From assembly GCA_022266195.1 (NCBI GenBank), contig WHVY01000001.1:1798001-1862000 (forward strand): a stretch of DNA of 64,000 nt. Reading direction: 5' to 3'. The position numbers were made by a program, and so were the translations under genes. The notes beneath the pieces are model-generated. The model did not search any database, was not told where the DNA came from, and saw only the letters and a program-made list of their open reading frames with translations. Position 1 is the stretch's first letter, and every line of letters begins with the position of its first letter. Shown here in pieces: positions 48,692-61,160 of this stretch. The stretch is from Tetranychus cinnabarinus (taxonomy: Eukaryota; Arthropoda; Arachnida; Trombidiformes; Tetranychidae).

Positions 48692-51600
48692 ATGAAGACT
48701 TTTAGTGCAATATTGTTGTCATGTTTGGCTCTAACTTTGCTAATTGATGTAAGTAACTTTAAAACTTTTACCTTATAATTTTTTCCGCTCATTTATAATA
48801 TATTACTTGACAATTAGTTTACAAATGGCTCAAACAGTTTCACTATTGACTATAAAAATGACCGCTTTCTCATGGATGGCTTACCATTCCGTTATATTGG
48901 TGGAGAGATTCATTATTTCAGGGTTCCTCAAGAATACTGGTTTGATCGTTTATTCAAAATGAAATCAGCCGGTATAAATGTGCTACAAACGTAAGTAACA
49001 ATTAACCATCTCAACTCCAAACAAGACTTCTAATGGTCCTAATAGGTATATTGAATGGTCTGGCCACGAACCAAGAGAAGGTATTTACAAATTTGACGAT
49101 AATTACAATGTTACTCGATGGATTGAAGAAGCTCAAAAGGCTGGTCTTTACGTTCTTTTGCGTGTTGGACCTTACATTTGCTCTGAGCGTGATATGGTGA
49201 GTGCTTTGTGCGAATAGCTTCTTTGTTTACTCGTTCAGTCCGTAACTTACGTAAGTTAGTGTTTTATTCTGTCCATTTTCTTACGTATTTAAAGTGTGGA
49301 CCTTAGTAACAACAGGTTGGCTTGAAGCCAGTAATATCCTGTAAACTGATTGTTTTTACTCATTGAACAGGGAGGATTACCTTGGTGGCTAATGAAATAT
49401 AATTTACAATTACGACGAAACAATGATATCTACATGAAATATGTGAAACAATGGTTTTCTGTGTTATTACCCATGATTAAACCATATCTTTATCAAAATG
49501 GTGGACCCATTATTATGGTACAATTGGAGAATGAATACGGTTATTACAGTGCTTGTGATAACAGTTACATGTCAAGCTTACGAGACATTGTTCGTTCACA
49601 TTTGGGTGACGAGATTATCTTGTATACAACAGATAATCCAGGTTTATTGGCTTGTGGACTGGTTGATGATGTTTTTGCTACAATTGATTTTGGAACAAAC
49701 ACTCAACCCGATGATCAATTCAAAACACTTCGGGCTCACAGAGCCTCTGGTCCATTGGTCAACTCAGAGTTTTGGATTGGGAATATCGATACCTGGGGAA
49801 CTCAACACTTAACCAAACCTGTAGATGAAGTTACCAAATGGCTGGATGTTTTATTGTCTTATGATAAAAATATGTCTTTAAGCATGTAAGTTTAAATTTA
49901 CAAGCAAATTATTAGGTTGTAAAAAGACACAACTAACACAATTGAAACAAATGGGCAGAAAAGGATAAAAATTGGTTACTTCCACTTGTAGAGACATTAA
50001 GGTCATCTGCTTTGTAAAGAAATGAAAACTCAGTCCATTTGTGCGATTTGTAATTTTCTATGATGGAAAGTTTTCGAGAAATTTGAGTTCGAAGTTGAAA
50101 CTTTGATCACCTTTTGTGCAAGTATGGAAGTAGATTTTTTCACGAAACTAATTTCACTGATGTTGCTTCCAATTGTCAATCAGAAAATGTTTTTGTTTTT
50201 AGAAATAAAACTTTGCGTTTCCTGTAAAACAGATAAGTTCGACTTCCAGTTAAACCGATCGTTCTCTTCGCCCAAAAGAGTCAGCATGCTGAAACTTATT
50301 ATTTGACCATAAAAATTAATGGTACACATCATGGATTAAATACTTTTTTCAATTTATCAGTAGTTCTCTTTGAATTTGGCCTTTGTTGTTAGAACTTTGA
50401 ACATCGATATTTCGATAATGGCATCACCTACAATCGAAGTTCTTTGACCAATCATTAGATTTTACCATGGGCTATGATAAATTGAAATGTTAAACTATTC
50501 AAGGTCCTATAAAAAAGCTATAGCATTGTATTACTTATGTTTCGTATTTGATTCTTCATTTATAAAGGTGAATGGTTATTTAAACACAAATCTTATGTCA
50601 TAAAATCTAATTCATTATTAAATAAATTATCTAAGATATTCTTTAGTATTTAGCTATATCATCTTATATTCATTAAGAAATATAATAATTGGTCAAAGAA
50701 GGCTGACTGTAGGTGATGCCATTATCGAAATATCGATGTTCAAAGTTCTAACAACAAAGGCCAAATTCAAAGAGAACTACTGATAAATTGAAAAAAGTAT
50801 TTAATCCATGATGTGTACCATTAATTTTTATGGTCAAATAATGAGTTTCAGCATGCTGACTCTTTTGGGCGAAGAGAACGATCGGTTTAACTGGAAGTCG
50901 AACTTATCTGTTTTACAGGAAACGCAAAGTTTTATTTCTAAAAACAAAAACATTTTCTGATTGACAATTGGAAGCAACATCAGTGAAATTAGTTTCGTGA
51001 AAAAATCTACTTCCATACTTGCACAAAAAGCGATTAAAGTTTCAACTTTGACCTCGATTTTTGCGAAAACTGTTGATTAGAGAAAATTTTAAATTGCACA
51101 AATGAAATCAGGTTCTATATCTCTACAAGTTAACATAGTCGGAAGTTGAAAGAAATTAATTATTTTGTCTTACGGGCCATTTGTGTACAAGTTTGATGCA
51201 TGCATTTGACAATTGTGTCAATTGTGCCTTTTTGCTGCATTAAAAACCAAAACATCACTCATTGCATTTCATCAATCGACAATCAGGTACATGTTTCACG
51301 GAGGAACTTCATTCGGATTCGGAAGTGGGGCTAATAATGGAGGTTATCTACCAAGACCAACCACTTATGATGTCGATGCATTATTAGATGAAGCCGGTGA
51401 TCCAACTGAGAAATATCGAGCTGTTAAAAACGTCATTTCAAAGGTTCACTCTTCATTTTCCCTTGCCATCAAATCCAAGTTCTCCAGCAAATCATCATTA
51501 TTTTATTTCGTTTCAGTATGCACCTGTCTCTAAAGACGACATTGAACCAAGCCCTAAACTGTCGATTGGACCGATCGATGCTAAACTGGAAATGGATTTC

Positions 51601-52511
51601 ACTCAACTCTTTTCACAGCAATTTTGGAAGAAGGTTGACTCTGATTCGCCTCAACCATTTGAATACCTTGGATCTCGTAATGGACTGATCCTTTATTCAA
51701 CTACAATCGACTTCAAGTCTACATCTCCTTCAATGTTAACCATTAATGCATTAAGAGATCGTGCTTATGTTTACATAGATAAAGTAAATTGATTTATCCA
51801 TATTGTTTGAAAGCTTTGAGCCAACATTTTAATGATTGACTTCTCGTTTCAGGTATTTCAAGGAGTTGTAAGTCGCCAAGAAAAGAGTTTAACAATTCCA
51901 ATCAGAGCTGAAAAAGGAAGTCGCTTGGATTTGATTGTTGAAAATCAGGGAAGAATCTATTTTGGAGATGAAATAAGTCAACATAAGGTAAAGAAATGGC
52001 TCAATGTATATCAATTATAGTCACTGATATTTTTATTAATGTTATTAAACAGGGAATCTTTGGAAGTGTTACACTTGGATCAAAAACATTAACCAAATGG
52101 ACTCATTACTTTATTGATGATTGGGAAGATTTTGCTTCTTTATTGAAATTTGATGCAAACATAGCTAAACAACAAAGTGGACTAAATTCAAAGAATGCTT
52201 TGCATCCAGCAATTTTAAAAGCTGAATTTGTTATACCCTTTACAAAGACGTATGACACTTATTTCAATCCAACCAATTTATCCAAAGGCTTTGCATATCT
52301 TAATGGGAAATGTCTTGGAAGATATTGGCCAACAAATGGTCCTCAAATCACACTTTATACTCCTGGAGTATGGTTGAAACCGAGTCCTCAAGTCAATCAG
52401 TTGATTTTGGTTGAACTAGAAGATCCACCGTGTTTAATCAACAACGGAACTTGTCAGATTACTTTTGATGATCATCCAACTCTGAACGGAGAGACTCCAG
52501 TAAACTGGTGA
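48692..52511 (+). CDS. GLB1: Acid beta-galactosidase (GH35, GLB1-like)
   Basis: Eight exons: 48692-48748, 48818-48990, 49046-49196, 49371-49885, 51287-51443, 51517-51783, 51853-51987 and 52053-52511; all GT-AG and in phase; 637 residues (human GLB1 677). Signal peptide MKTFSAILLSCLALTLLID. The TIM-barrel has GGEIHYFRVPQEYW, EWSGHEPREG, LLRVGPYICSE, the acid/base Glu in QLENEYGYY and the nucleophile Glu in LVNSEFWIG. It continues with YMFHGGTSFGFGSGANNGG and two C-terminal beta domains with GRYWPTNGPQITLY. It removes terminal beta-galactose from glycolipids and glycans in the lysosome, or extracellularly in gut or saliva. Intron 4 (1401 bp) is long compared with the other introns (49-174 bp) because it carries a hairpin repeat. 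Confidence 0.96.
49914..51230. repeat. Large inverted-repeat hairpin in beta-galactosidase intron 4
   Basis: Two arms of about 500 bp in opposite orientation around a spacer at about 50475-50690. The inner parts (about 50105-50450 and 50695-51040) are nearly identical when one is reversed: both encode the same 60-codon frame beginning MEVDFFTKLISLMLLP, on opposite strands. Outer parts are more diverged (AAAAAGACACAACTAACACA on the left against AAAAAGGCACAATTGACACA on the right, reversed). Sequence is shared with 45270-46480 and distantly with 11664-12404. No transposase. The transcribed intron would fold into a long double-stranded RNA. Confidence 0.92.
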
Positions 52512-52523
52512 ACAGATGCAATC

Positions 52524-52529
52524 AATAAA
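52524..52529 (+). terminator. Beta-galactosidase polyadenylation signal
   Basis: AATAAA 13 bases after the stop, implying a very short 3' untranslated region; the convergent receptor gene ends 113 bases further on. Confidence 0.6.
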
Positions 52530-52641
52530 CCATATTATTAAGTTTTAACACCATTCTTAAGTGACTTTGAATCTTATTGTAAAGAAATATTACATTTATG
52601 ATTATATTATATTTTGATTTATATTTAGATTGATATAATTT

Positions 52642-54628
52642 TTAAAAACTTCCGTTTACTTGAGAAGTATTTCTTTCAATAATGGAAATTGAATTGCGAG
52701 ATTCATGGGAATCCATTCTGAACAATTTTCTAACCCATTTCAGCCAAATCATTCCAACTCTTTTATTCCATAAAAATGCTATGAATAAAAGTAAACCTTG
52801 GTTTGTGTTGATGAAGACAAATAGATATTTAGCTAATTGGTGAGGCAAAGATTTCGGTGGAGTGATGGGTATTAAAAGGACAGTTATCCAAGATATACTG
52901 AGAACTGTTGCGATTCGAGAAAACACAGTCAACTGAACGGGCATGGATCGTATTGATTTTCCAGTCCAAGTTGAGACTGCAAAACTTTCTTCCAAAGATT
53001 GTTTAATTTTGATGAAACTTGCTAGATAAAATATTGCATTTAGTAAATTACTCAGGGAAACGGGAATGGCGAAATAAAACAAAACTCCAATTGAATTACG
53101 AATCCAGCAAACACCTTGATAAGCACCGAAATGAGGAGCAAAATCATTGGATAGAAGCTCGTTGACCAAAGCAGCGCCCATTATTATCAAGACCATCAGA
53201 TGAGCCATAACAAATGAATAGAAACGTTTACTGAAGGGAGAGTTTTTAGGGTACTGCATTGACCCAAAAGATACAAATGTTCGGAATATGTGAAATCCAA
53301 TTATACTGAGGAAGAATAAAGTAATAATTAAATTAGAGTCACCTTTCATTGACGCATCTCGTTTACTGTTTGACTCACCTTGACCAAGAAAAGTTTAGCA
53401 ATATAAAATAGTGAATTACAATTGCTGCCAACCAACAATCACTCCATTGTGAACCAGTCAAGAACAGTATTTGAAGGATCAAAATGGTAAGCACTAAGTT
53501 AATCGTATTGAAACCGGGTAGAGTTGATGCTATATCAGGAACCATTGTAAAGGTAATCAAAATGAGAAGTAAAAATATGCTTGATACAACCAAACATAAG
53601 GCTACAATAGTGTTTTCCGTTTCACTGACAATACAGAAAAAGGTCGCTTGTTCACATATTTTAACATTTGACTCTGCATCGATTTCAAATTTATTTGTTG
53701 CTCCATATTGAGATCTTACTTCTCTGCCATCGGCGACAAACTCATACGATCCTGGAGGCAGTTTTATCTTTTCACAGAAAAATCCTGTAACCTTTTCACA
53801 GAGCATCGTAAATCTGACAACTTTCAACTTGTCATTATAAACCAAAATACTTCCAAGGTAAGTTCCTTTTTTGTACCTTCGTCCATTTGCTTTATTTAGT
53901 AAAATATTTTGACCAATCATTTCAAAGTCTAGATTCCAACTGATCAACCTTTTATCATGAGCACCATCACAAAACGATCTCACATAATGGTAAACAGAAT
54001 AATCTACATGAAGAATTTGGTAAAAGGTTCTTTCTACCTTAAATATCACATGTGGGTAAGTCCATTTCTTTAACTTTATTGCGATTTCGTTATTCGTCGT
54101 TGGCATTCCAACATCTTCAGTAAGTTGAAACTCAAGTATGGCTCGATCGGTTCCATTTGCTGTCAAACTTTCAACCTCTATCCGATCCTTGGGAATCTGT
54201 AGTTTCCTGGCAAAAGCATCTCCAAATTTTTGCCGAGTTTCTTTGCAGAAGATTAACTCTCCTCTAAGAACATTAACAGTGACTCGAAAAGTCCATTTCT
54301 CTGACTCCAAATCAATGAATTCTTCATGAGCCATGAATTTAGTCAAGGCCTCCTGGACTGTACACGTACGAACTGGAAGATCACCATAAGGAGATCGACA
54401 ATAAATTGGTCGACATTTTTCGTTAATTTTATCACGAACCTCATAATCACTGCACAGGTTTAAACTAAAATACCAAGTAACATCATGATGGCCCTGGAAT
54501 CCAAAATTAGTTAATGTTACCGAACTTGGGATTGTCGTGTTGAAATCTTTATCATCCAAAGAGGACTTACAGATTACCACAATTGTTGCTATGATTAAAA
54601 TGATTAATATAAATTGTTTGGAAGACAT
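52642..54628 (-). CDS. Methuselah-like family B GPCR, copy A
   Basis: Minus strand, two exons: 54628-53379 and 53305-52642, 73-bp intron in phase 2, 637 residues. I start at MSSKQF, matching copy B. A signal peptide is followed by an ectodomain of about 325 residues with about a dozen cysteines, a helical/beta module holding HEEFIDLESEKW and LTEDVGMP, and several sequons. Seven membrane segments follow: 1 IVALCLVVSSIFLLLILIT, 2 INLVLTILILQILFLTG, 3 split by the intron at CW...NFSWS, then IIGFHIFRTF, 4 to 7 in exon 2, the last ending FINTNQGLLLFIAFLWNKRV, close to the Methuselah-type NxxQG signature. A short Ser-rich tail follows. By family it is a peptide or hormone receptor of uncertain ligand. 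Convergent with beta-galactosidase. Confidence 0.87.
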
Positions 54629-55379
54629 TTTAACAATGTTAACAGTCAAACGCTAAATATCGCTGTCAGTAACAAATTTTTTTTAATATTTTGTTGCTAA
54701 CAATTCGAATTCTCTCGACTGTTTTTACTTCTAGTTACGTGATTATTCAACTCGAAGCAATATTGAAGACTCAATATGATCTCATCCATTAACCTTGAAT
54801 TGAAATTGAACGAGCAAACGCCAACGACATTTGCGTTCTTTAGTTTTCTCTGTCTATTAAAGTCAATTACGGTAAGTAAATATTGTCTCATTTAATCGTC
54901 TATCTTTTATCGATTAATATTTAATTTCATTTAGCATACACTAAGCACTTATTTAACAATTATTAGTAGATAACAAGTGGTGCAATATAGCTTTGTATTA
55001 ATAATACTAGATGCTACAGCGATCATGACTAATCGTAACTCCCCACCGAGTACTATGAATTCAATTCACATTCAAAAGACTCAAATTATTTATGAGAGAA
55101 ACTAGGAATCAAATCGATTGTCTTTGTTGTGAAAAGTTTCCTTAATAGAAAATCAATAACAACATCCGTTAATTCCTCATATCCTTAAAACCGTATCCTA
55201 AAATGAACCTTTTAGTTTCGGTCAAACACGTAGTTGAGACTCCAAAAATTGTTGAAGACAAACAATTAATTAATCATATTATAAGTTTTAATGCCATTCT
55301 TAAGACTTAAGTCCCATTGAATTTTATTGTAAAGAAATATTACATTTATGATTATTTATACGTATCATTGATTTAATTT
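54629..55379. other. Intergenic between receptor copies
   Basis: Upstream sequence of copy A (about 54650-54900) is visibly similar to that of copy B (about 57390-57640): both contain CGCTGT and TAACAAATTTTTT at the same distance from the ATG and GGTAAGTAAATATTGTCT further out. So the duplicated unit included the promoter. It also holds the repeat at 55021-55110. Confidence 0.7.
55021..55110 (+). repeat. Dispersed repeat, copy 2
   Basis: GATCATGACTAATCGTAACT, then AATTCAATTCAC, AAAAGACTCAAATTATT and ATGAGA, in the same order as at 19797-19870. Confidence 0.55.
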
Positions 55380-57379
55380 TTAAAAACTTCCGTTTACTTG
55401 AGAAGTATTTCTCTCAATAATAGAAATTGAATTAATAGATTTATGGGAATCCATTCTGAACAATTTTCTAACCCATTTTAGCCAAATCATTCCAACTCTT
55501 TTATTCCATAAAAATGCTATGAATAAAAGTAAACCTTGGTTTGTGTTGATGAAGACAAATAGATATTTAGCTAATTGGTTAGGCAAAGATTTAGGTGAAG
55601 TGATAGGTATTAAAAGGACAGTTATCCAAGATATACTGAGAACTGTTGCGATTCGAGAAAACACAGTCAACTGAACGGGCATGGATCGTATTGATTTTCC
55701 AGTCCAAGTTGAGACTGCAAAACTTTCTTCCAAAGATTGTTTAATTTTGATGAAACTTGCTAGATAAAATATTGCATTTAGTAAATTACTCAGGGAAACG
55801 GGAATGGCGAAATAAAATAAAACTCCAATTGAATTACGAATCCAACAAACGCCTTGATAAGCACCGAAATGAGGAGCAAAATCATTGGATAGAAGCTCGT
55901 TGACCAAAGCAGCGCCCATTATTATCAAGACCATCAGATGAGCCATAACAAATGAATAGAAACGGTTACTGAAGTGCGAATTTTTAGGGTACTGCATTGA
56001 TCCGAAAGATACAAATGTTCGGAATATGTGAAAACCAATTATACTGGGAAAGAAATTAATAAGTTAGTCGACAACCATTGTTTATCAATCAAATATGTAT
56101 TCAAATAACGCGAATCTATTTCTTATTTTACTCACCTTGACCAAGAAAAGTTAAGCAAGATAAAATAGTGAATTACGATTGCTGCCAACCAACAATCACT
56201 CCATTGTGAACCAGTCAAGAACAGTATTTGAAGGATCAAAATGGTAAGCACTAAGTTAATCGTATTGAACCCGGGTAGAGTTGATGCTATATCAGGAACC
56301 ATTGTAAAGGTAATCAAAATGAGAAGTAAAAATATGCTTGATACAACCAAACATAAGGCTACAATAGTGTTTTCCGTTTCACTGACGATACAGAAAAAGG
56401 TCGCTTGTTCACATATTTTAACATTTGACTCTGCATCGATTTCAAATTTATTTGTTACTCCATGTTGAGATCTTACTTCTCTACCATCGGCGACAAACTC
56501 ATACGATCCTGGAGGTAGTTTTATCTTTTCACAGAAAAATCCTGTAACCTTTTCACAGAGCATTGCAAACTTGGCGACTTTCAACTTGTCATTATAAACC
56601 AAAATACTTCCAAGGTAAGTTCCTTTTTTGTATCTTCGTCCATTTGCTTTATTTAGTAAAATATTTTGTCCAATCATTTCAAAGTCTAGATCCCAAATTA
56701 TCAACCTTCTATCATGAGCACCATCACAAAATGAACTCACATAATGGGAAACAGAATGCTCTGCATTGAGCAGTTGGTAAGTGTTTCCTTCTATATACAA
56801 AAGCGCACCGAAGGAGGCATATTGCTTCAATTTGTGGGCGATATCATTATTGGTCATCGGCATTCCAATATCTTCGGTTAGTTGAACCTCAAATATGCCT
56901 TGATTGGATCCGTTTGTTGTTAAACCTTCAACCTCTATTCGATCCTTGGGAATGTTGAGCCACTCAGCCAAACGATTTTCAAATTTTTTCCGAGTTTCTT
57001 TTCCTAGGATTAATTTTCCTTCGACAACATCAACAGTGATACGAATAGTCCATTTTTCTGCCTCCAAATCAATGAATTCTTCATGATCTATGAATCGATC
57101 CAAAGCTTCCTTGACGGAACATTTACGCACTGGAAGATCACCATAAGGAGATCGGCAATAGACACGTCGACATTTACAATTAACTTTATCATAAACTTCA
57201 TATTCACTGCACTTTTTCAAGTTAAAATACCAAGTAACTTCATGATGGCCCTGGAATCCGAAATTGGTTAAAGTCGCTGAACTTGGGATTGTAGTGTTGA
57301 AATCCTTATAATCCAATGAGGAATTACAGATTGCCGCAATTGTTGATATTATTAAAATTATAAATTGTCTGGAAGACAT
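55380..57379 (-). CDS. Methuselah-like family B GPCR, copy B
   Basis: Minus strand, two exons: 57379-56136 and 56043-55380, 92-bp intron in phase 2, 635 residues starting MSSRQFIILII. Same architecture as copy A. Exon 2 encodes 221 residues that differ from copy A at only a handful of positions (for example SP/SH, SK/SN, TPP/TSP, HESR/HKSI). In contrast residues about 50-235 of the ectodomain are clearly diverged (for example FARKLQIPKD against LAEWLNIPKD, TYPHVIFKVE against ASFGALLYIE), and the sequence becomes nearly identical again from DFEMIGQNILLNKANG onward. Copy B has an extra cysteine pair change near VNCKCRRVYC. No stop or frameshift, so both copies look functional. Confidence 0.87.
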
Positions 57380-58159
57380 TTCAACACTATTTTAACGGTC
57401 AAACGCTGAATATCGCTGTTAGCAACAAATTTTTTCTTTGATATTTTGTCTCTAATTTAACAATTTGAAGTCAGTCGACTGACTAGTTACGCTATTACTC
57501 AACTCGAGAAAATATTAAAGACTCAATCTGATCTGATCTAGAAACCTTGAATTGAAATCGAACAAGCAAATGCCAGCAAGATTTTATTTTTCTCTGTCTA
57601 CTAAAGTCAATTATGGTAAGTAAATATTGTCTAAAAATGTAACAATCTATTTTTTATAGATTAACATTCAACTCACACTCCAATTTCATATTAATATAGA
57701 CTCGACAATTATACAACAATTATCAGTTGATAACAAGTGGTGTAATATATTATATATAATAGCTTTATATTAATAATAATAGTACTAGAATATATAAAAG
57801 TAAATGATATCTAATGTGTTATATGACATAACTTGTATCAGGTTTGCGTCTTTTATCTATCTGATGAACTTTTACTTTCGCGAAAAGGATTAGCCTGTTT
57901 AGGATACTTCATTACGATATTTATAATGCACGAAATAAGCACTTGAAGCTACACAAAACTCTGGCATTATAATATTTAAATTTAATATATTTTTATCGTT
58001 TTATAATGATATCGGAGTCATTTTTGTGCATCCAAAGAGATAAACTTTAATCTCACAATGTCTATTAATAGATGACTAGATCGTTCAAATTGTGACTCAA
58101 TAATGGAATGCTTGTTTGAAAGGAAACAAGTGAAATGAAATTTAACTGTGATTGTTATT
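57380..58159. other. Intergenic, upstream of receptor copy B
   Basis: The promoter block shared with copy A (57390-57640), then AT-rich sequence that should include the 3' untranslated region of CASD1. No coding sequence seen. Confidence 0.6.
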
Positions 58160-61100
58160 TCAGAACATCCCGTCTTTAATTCCTAATAGTATCAGAATGA
58201 AGAGAAAAATGATAAGATTTCTTGTCATATATCTCCAATCAGGTGAGATGGCGTATTTGACCAGAATCCGAGTTAAAAGATGAATCTCGTGGGAAATACA
58301 AACGTAAATGAATGATGTGACGATTACATTAAGTACAGGAAAACTGGGAATCAGTACAAGAACTCCATGTGTATCAGCTGCTAACCAAATGTGATATTGG
58401 CATATAAAAAGCTAAAATGAAAATTCAATAAAAATAAGTTAAAATCTATCATAAAGTGAATAATGGAGTAAAAGAAAACATACTTCTAAAGATATTCGAC
58501 CAAACCATGCGAAAAATATACTATAACGAGATCGAAGAAGTCCAGATATGTTTCGAAGACAAATGTAAGAAATGACTGGTATGAAAAATATGTAAGCGTG
58601 AATAACGTTGCAATCGTCTTTATTGTGACATAGAAAAGCGAAACTGGCATAACCCTTAAATTGAAAAGAAAGAAACAAGAAATTAATGCTTGAATGCAAG
58701 GTTATGAATTAAAAATACTCACAATTATACCGCATAGTGATGAAACAACTACCATTAAGCTGATTCTTCTAGAAAATAAATTGCTATGATTTTTATCATC
58801 GAGAATGTGAAAATGTTTAAGAAGATAATAGAAGTAACCAAAAACCATTCCAGCGGGAACACTCTGAAGAAAATAAACCAATGCAATTAGTTAACGGTTA
58901 AAATGAATTGACTGACAGTGCTCAAGACAATTATCACATACATAGCGATCAAGCTTCCATCGAAATTCCCATTCTTTTATGGAGTCATCAGTGGTTACGA
59001 ACAGAGCTTTCCATGGACGAGTAAGGAATATTTTCTCAAAGAACACTTCGGACATGTAAAGGACTGATATGACAATTAACAAAGCCACAAATTTAAGTAT
59101 CAAGTATAGATGATGGATTGGATTGACTGAAAATAAAGGAAAAAAACAAAAATTATAAAAGTTATTGATTGATTAATAGAGATAAAACCTGGGAATTTTG
59201 TTTACCTTCAGCAGAACTGCTAGTAACTTGCGGAAAGCTACTCATTGTTGCATAGATGGTTATAAACCAGAACGTAATTAATGGCACAAAATAATAAAAT
59301 TGATATGGCCTACTCATTACCAGGCACAGAAAAATAACTAGAATATTCAAACGAAATAAAACCTGAAAAGGAAAAAAATTTAAATGAATTAAATGTTCAG
59401 ATGAAAGATCTAAAGCTATTTTACCTTCCAGACACGATGAAGACTAAAATCTCCAGTATGCCAGAAATAAGTAAAATGACCATAACCACTGAGAAACAAA
59501 TATGCCGACACCATAACTCGAATAAGTAAGTATATTGGTACGATTTGACTGGCTCCGGTAATATGATAAATTAAAATGATTAGCTGCATGTAACCTTTCC
59601 ATTCATCAGTTTGATCTCGGTGAAGCACATGAGTGTATCTTGATTCTTCGGTGAAAAAAAGTCCAAGTGCAAATACATAGGCAACGGGCAGGAAAAAAGA
59701 GGTGTGTGTATAATACTTGTTTTCTTTCATAAAAAAATTGGTTCTATCACAGAGGAAGAAAAAGGCCATGAGGAGACCAAATTTGGCCAAAGAGGTGAGA
59801 AGTTCGTGATAAGATTTTTCAGAATCTTTGGTTCGAAAAGAAGAGGAAGAAGGCAAAGAAGAAAGATGCATTTGACTTTCTCTAATAGGAACATCGTTGT
59901 GACTGTCGTTACTTTGATTGTCAAATAATTCAATCTCTTCTTGATTGACCAATGGTTGCCAACGTCGGTGATTATGAGAGGTGAGAAATTGATGGAAAAC
60001 TGAAGCCACCGCTAAAATTCCACACACAATTGTGAACGCAAAGGTTAATATTTGGATGTTAGTTATTGGTTCTGGGTCACTACAACATGTACCATCATTA
60101 TGATTCATCTGATCGTTGCAGTACATATTTAACAAAATTTGGACAGCATAGTTGAGAGCTGTTTGTCCCATGTGAAGTCCATCCTTTTGATCATCACTGT
60201 AACCCTGGGAAACTAGACGAGAAGAGCTCCAAATGTGGACTTTGGGTGAAGTTGCATATTTCAATACATTGATGGCTGCTTTATTATACAAATCAATTTG
60301 TTCATTGGAAATCATTGACCGACTTGGATCAAGTTTTTCAGGATTCACTGGATCTTGAAGGACCCATAAAATTTCACATCCCATACGGTCCATGTTAGGT
60401 AATAACCGCGTCAAATTGGTCTTATAATCTTCTAATGCTTTGAGACTAGCATTACTTGACTTTATGGTCCAAGTTCCACTTCCTGTGACAACAACTTGAG
60501 GTCTAGAGGAGATATCTGAGCTCAACCAATTTTGATAAGGAGTAAACATGGATTCATTTATAACAGGTCGCCATAAGAATTCCACTTTCAAGTTTAAATC
60601 TTTTTCTTCTACTTTCAAATCGTGATGAACAACTGTATCAATGACAGGAGTCTCCAGATTTGCATTGATTAGATTGATGAAAGCAAAATATAGTTGTCTT
60701 ATTCGGGAATCACCGATGAAAACGATGTAGTTTCTACCACCCCAATAGGCGATGTACCTAAGACATCTTCTACTGTCCCTGTAAAATTTAAGAAACAAAT
60801 CATTAAATTTAAGTTCATCATCAACAGGAAATGTTGAACATTTACATTTTACTGTAAGTGTGAAGCATACATCCATAGGGTTGCCATTCTCTATAACCTT
60901 GAAACCGTCCATCACTAAGAAGCCATTTGCATGAATTTATGCCTTCAAAAAGTGTAAAAGAAAACAAGAGGAAATAGATTCAATATAATTATAGATTAAT
61001 TTATCAGTTGGCAAATATTTCACTTACCATAACCAACGTGCAATACTGAGTGGTAAAGAATGAGTGAAAAAACCAAAATGGTGGCGATCTTTTTGGCATT

Positions 61101-61160
61101 GTGAGAATTAAAATGATGGACAATGTAGTCGGAGGAATTTCGTCCTGAATCCTCGTTCAT
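58160..61160 (-). CDS. CASD1: CASD1-like sialate O-acetyltransferase
   Basis: Minus strand, eight exons: 61160-61028, 60942-60846, 60778-59425, 59362-59206, 59126-58942, 58863-58723, 58654-58484 and 58411-58160; all GT-AG, phases agree; 829 residues (human CASD1 797). Start MNEDSGRNSSDYIVHHF, one membrane anchor, then a luminal SGNH/PC-esterase domain: SCKWLLSDGRF, EWQPYGCMLHTY, FIGDSRIRQLY (nucleophile Ser) and KDGLHMG (Asp-His of the triad). A multipass acyltransferase-3-like region follows: LLMAFFFLCDRTNFFMKENK, RDQTDEWKGYMQLIILIYH, GYGHFTYFW, MSRPYQFYYFVPLIT, FRWKLDRY, FFAWFGRISLE and LFICQYHIWLAADTHGVLVL. By family it transfers acetyl from acetyl-CoA to the 9-position of sialic acid in the Golgi. 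The long open frame starting upstream of 60778 reads through a 67-bp intron in the wrong frame. Confidence 0.96.

Noticed and set aside
50103..50306. 67-codon plus frame and its twin on the minus strand at 50834-51016
   Set aside because: Identical peptides arise because they are the two arms of the hairpin; no sign of a real protein.
53484..54329. Plus-strand frames over the receptor genes (also 56241-57271)
   Set aside because: Antisense shadows that appear in both copies because the genes are duplicates.
60847..60915. N-terminal extension of the long CASD1 frame
   Set aside because: Wrong reading frame through exon 2 and an intron; the alternative frame carries the conserved esterase motifs.
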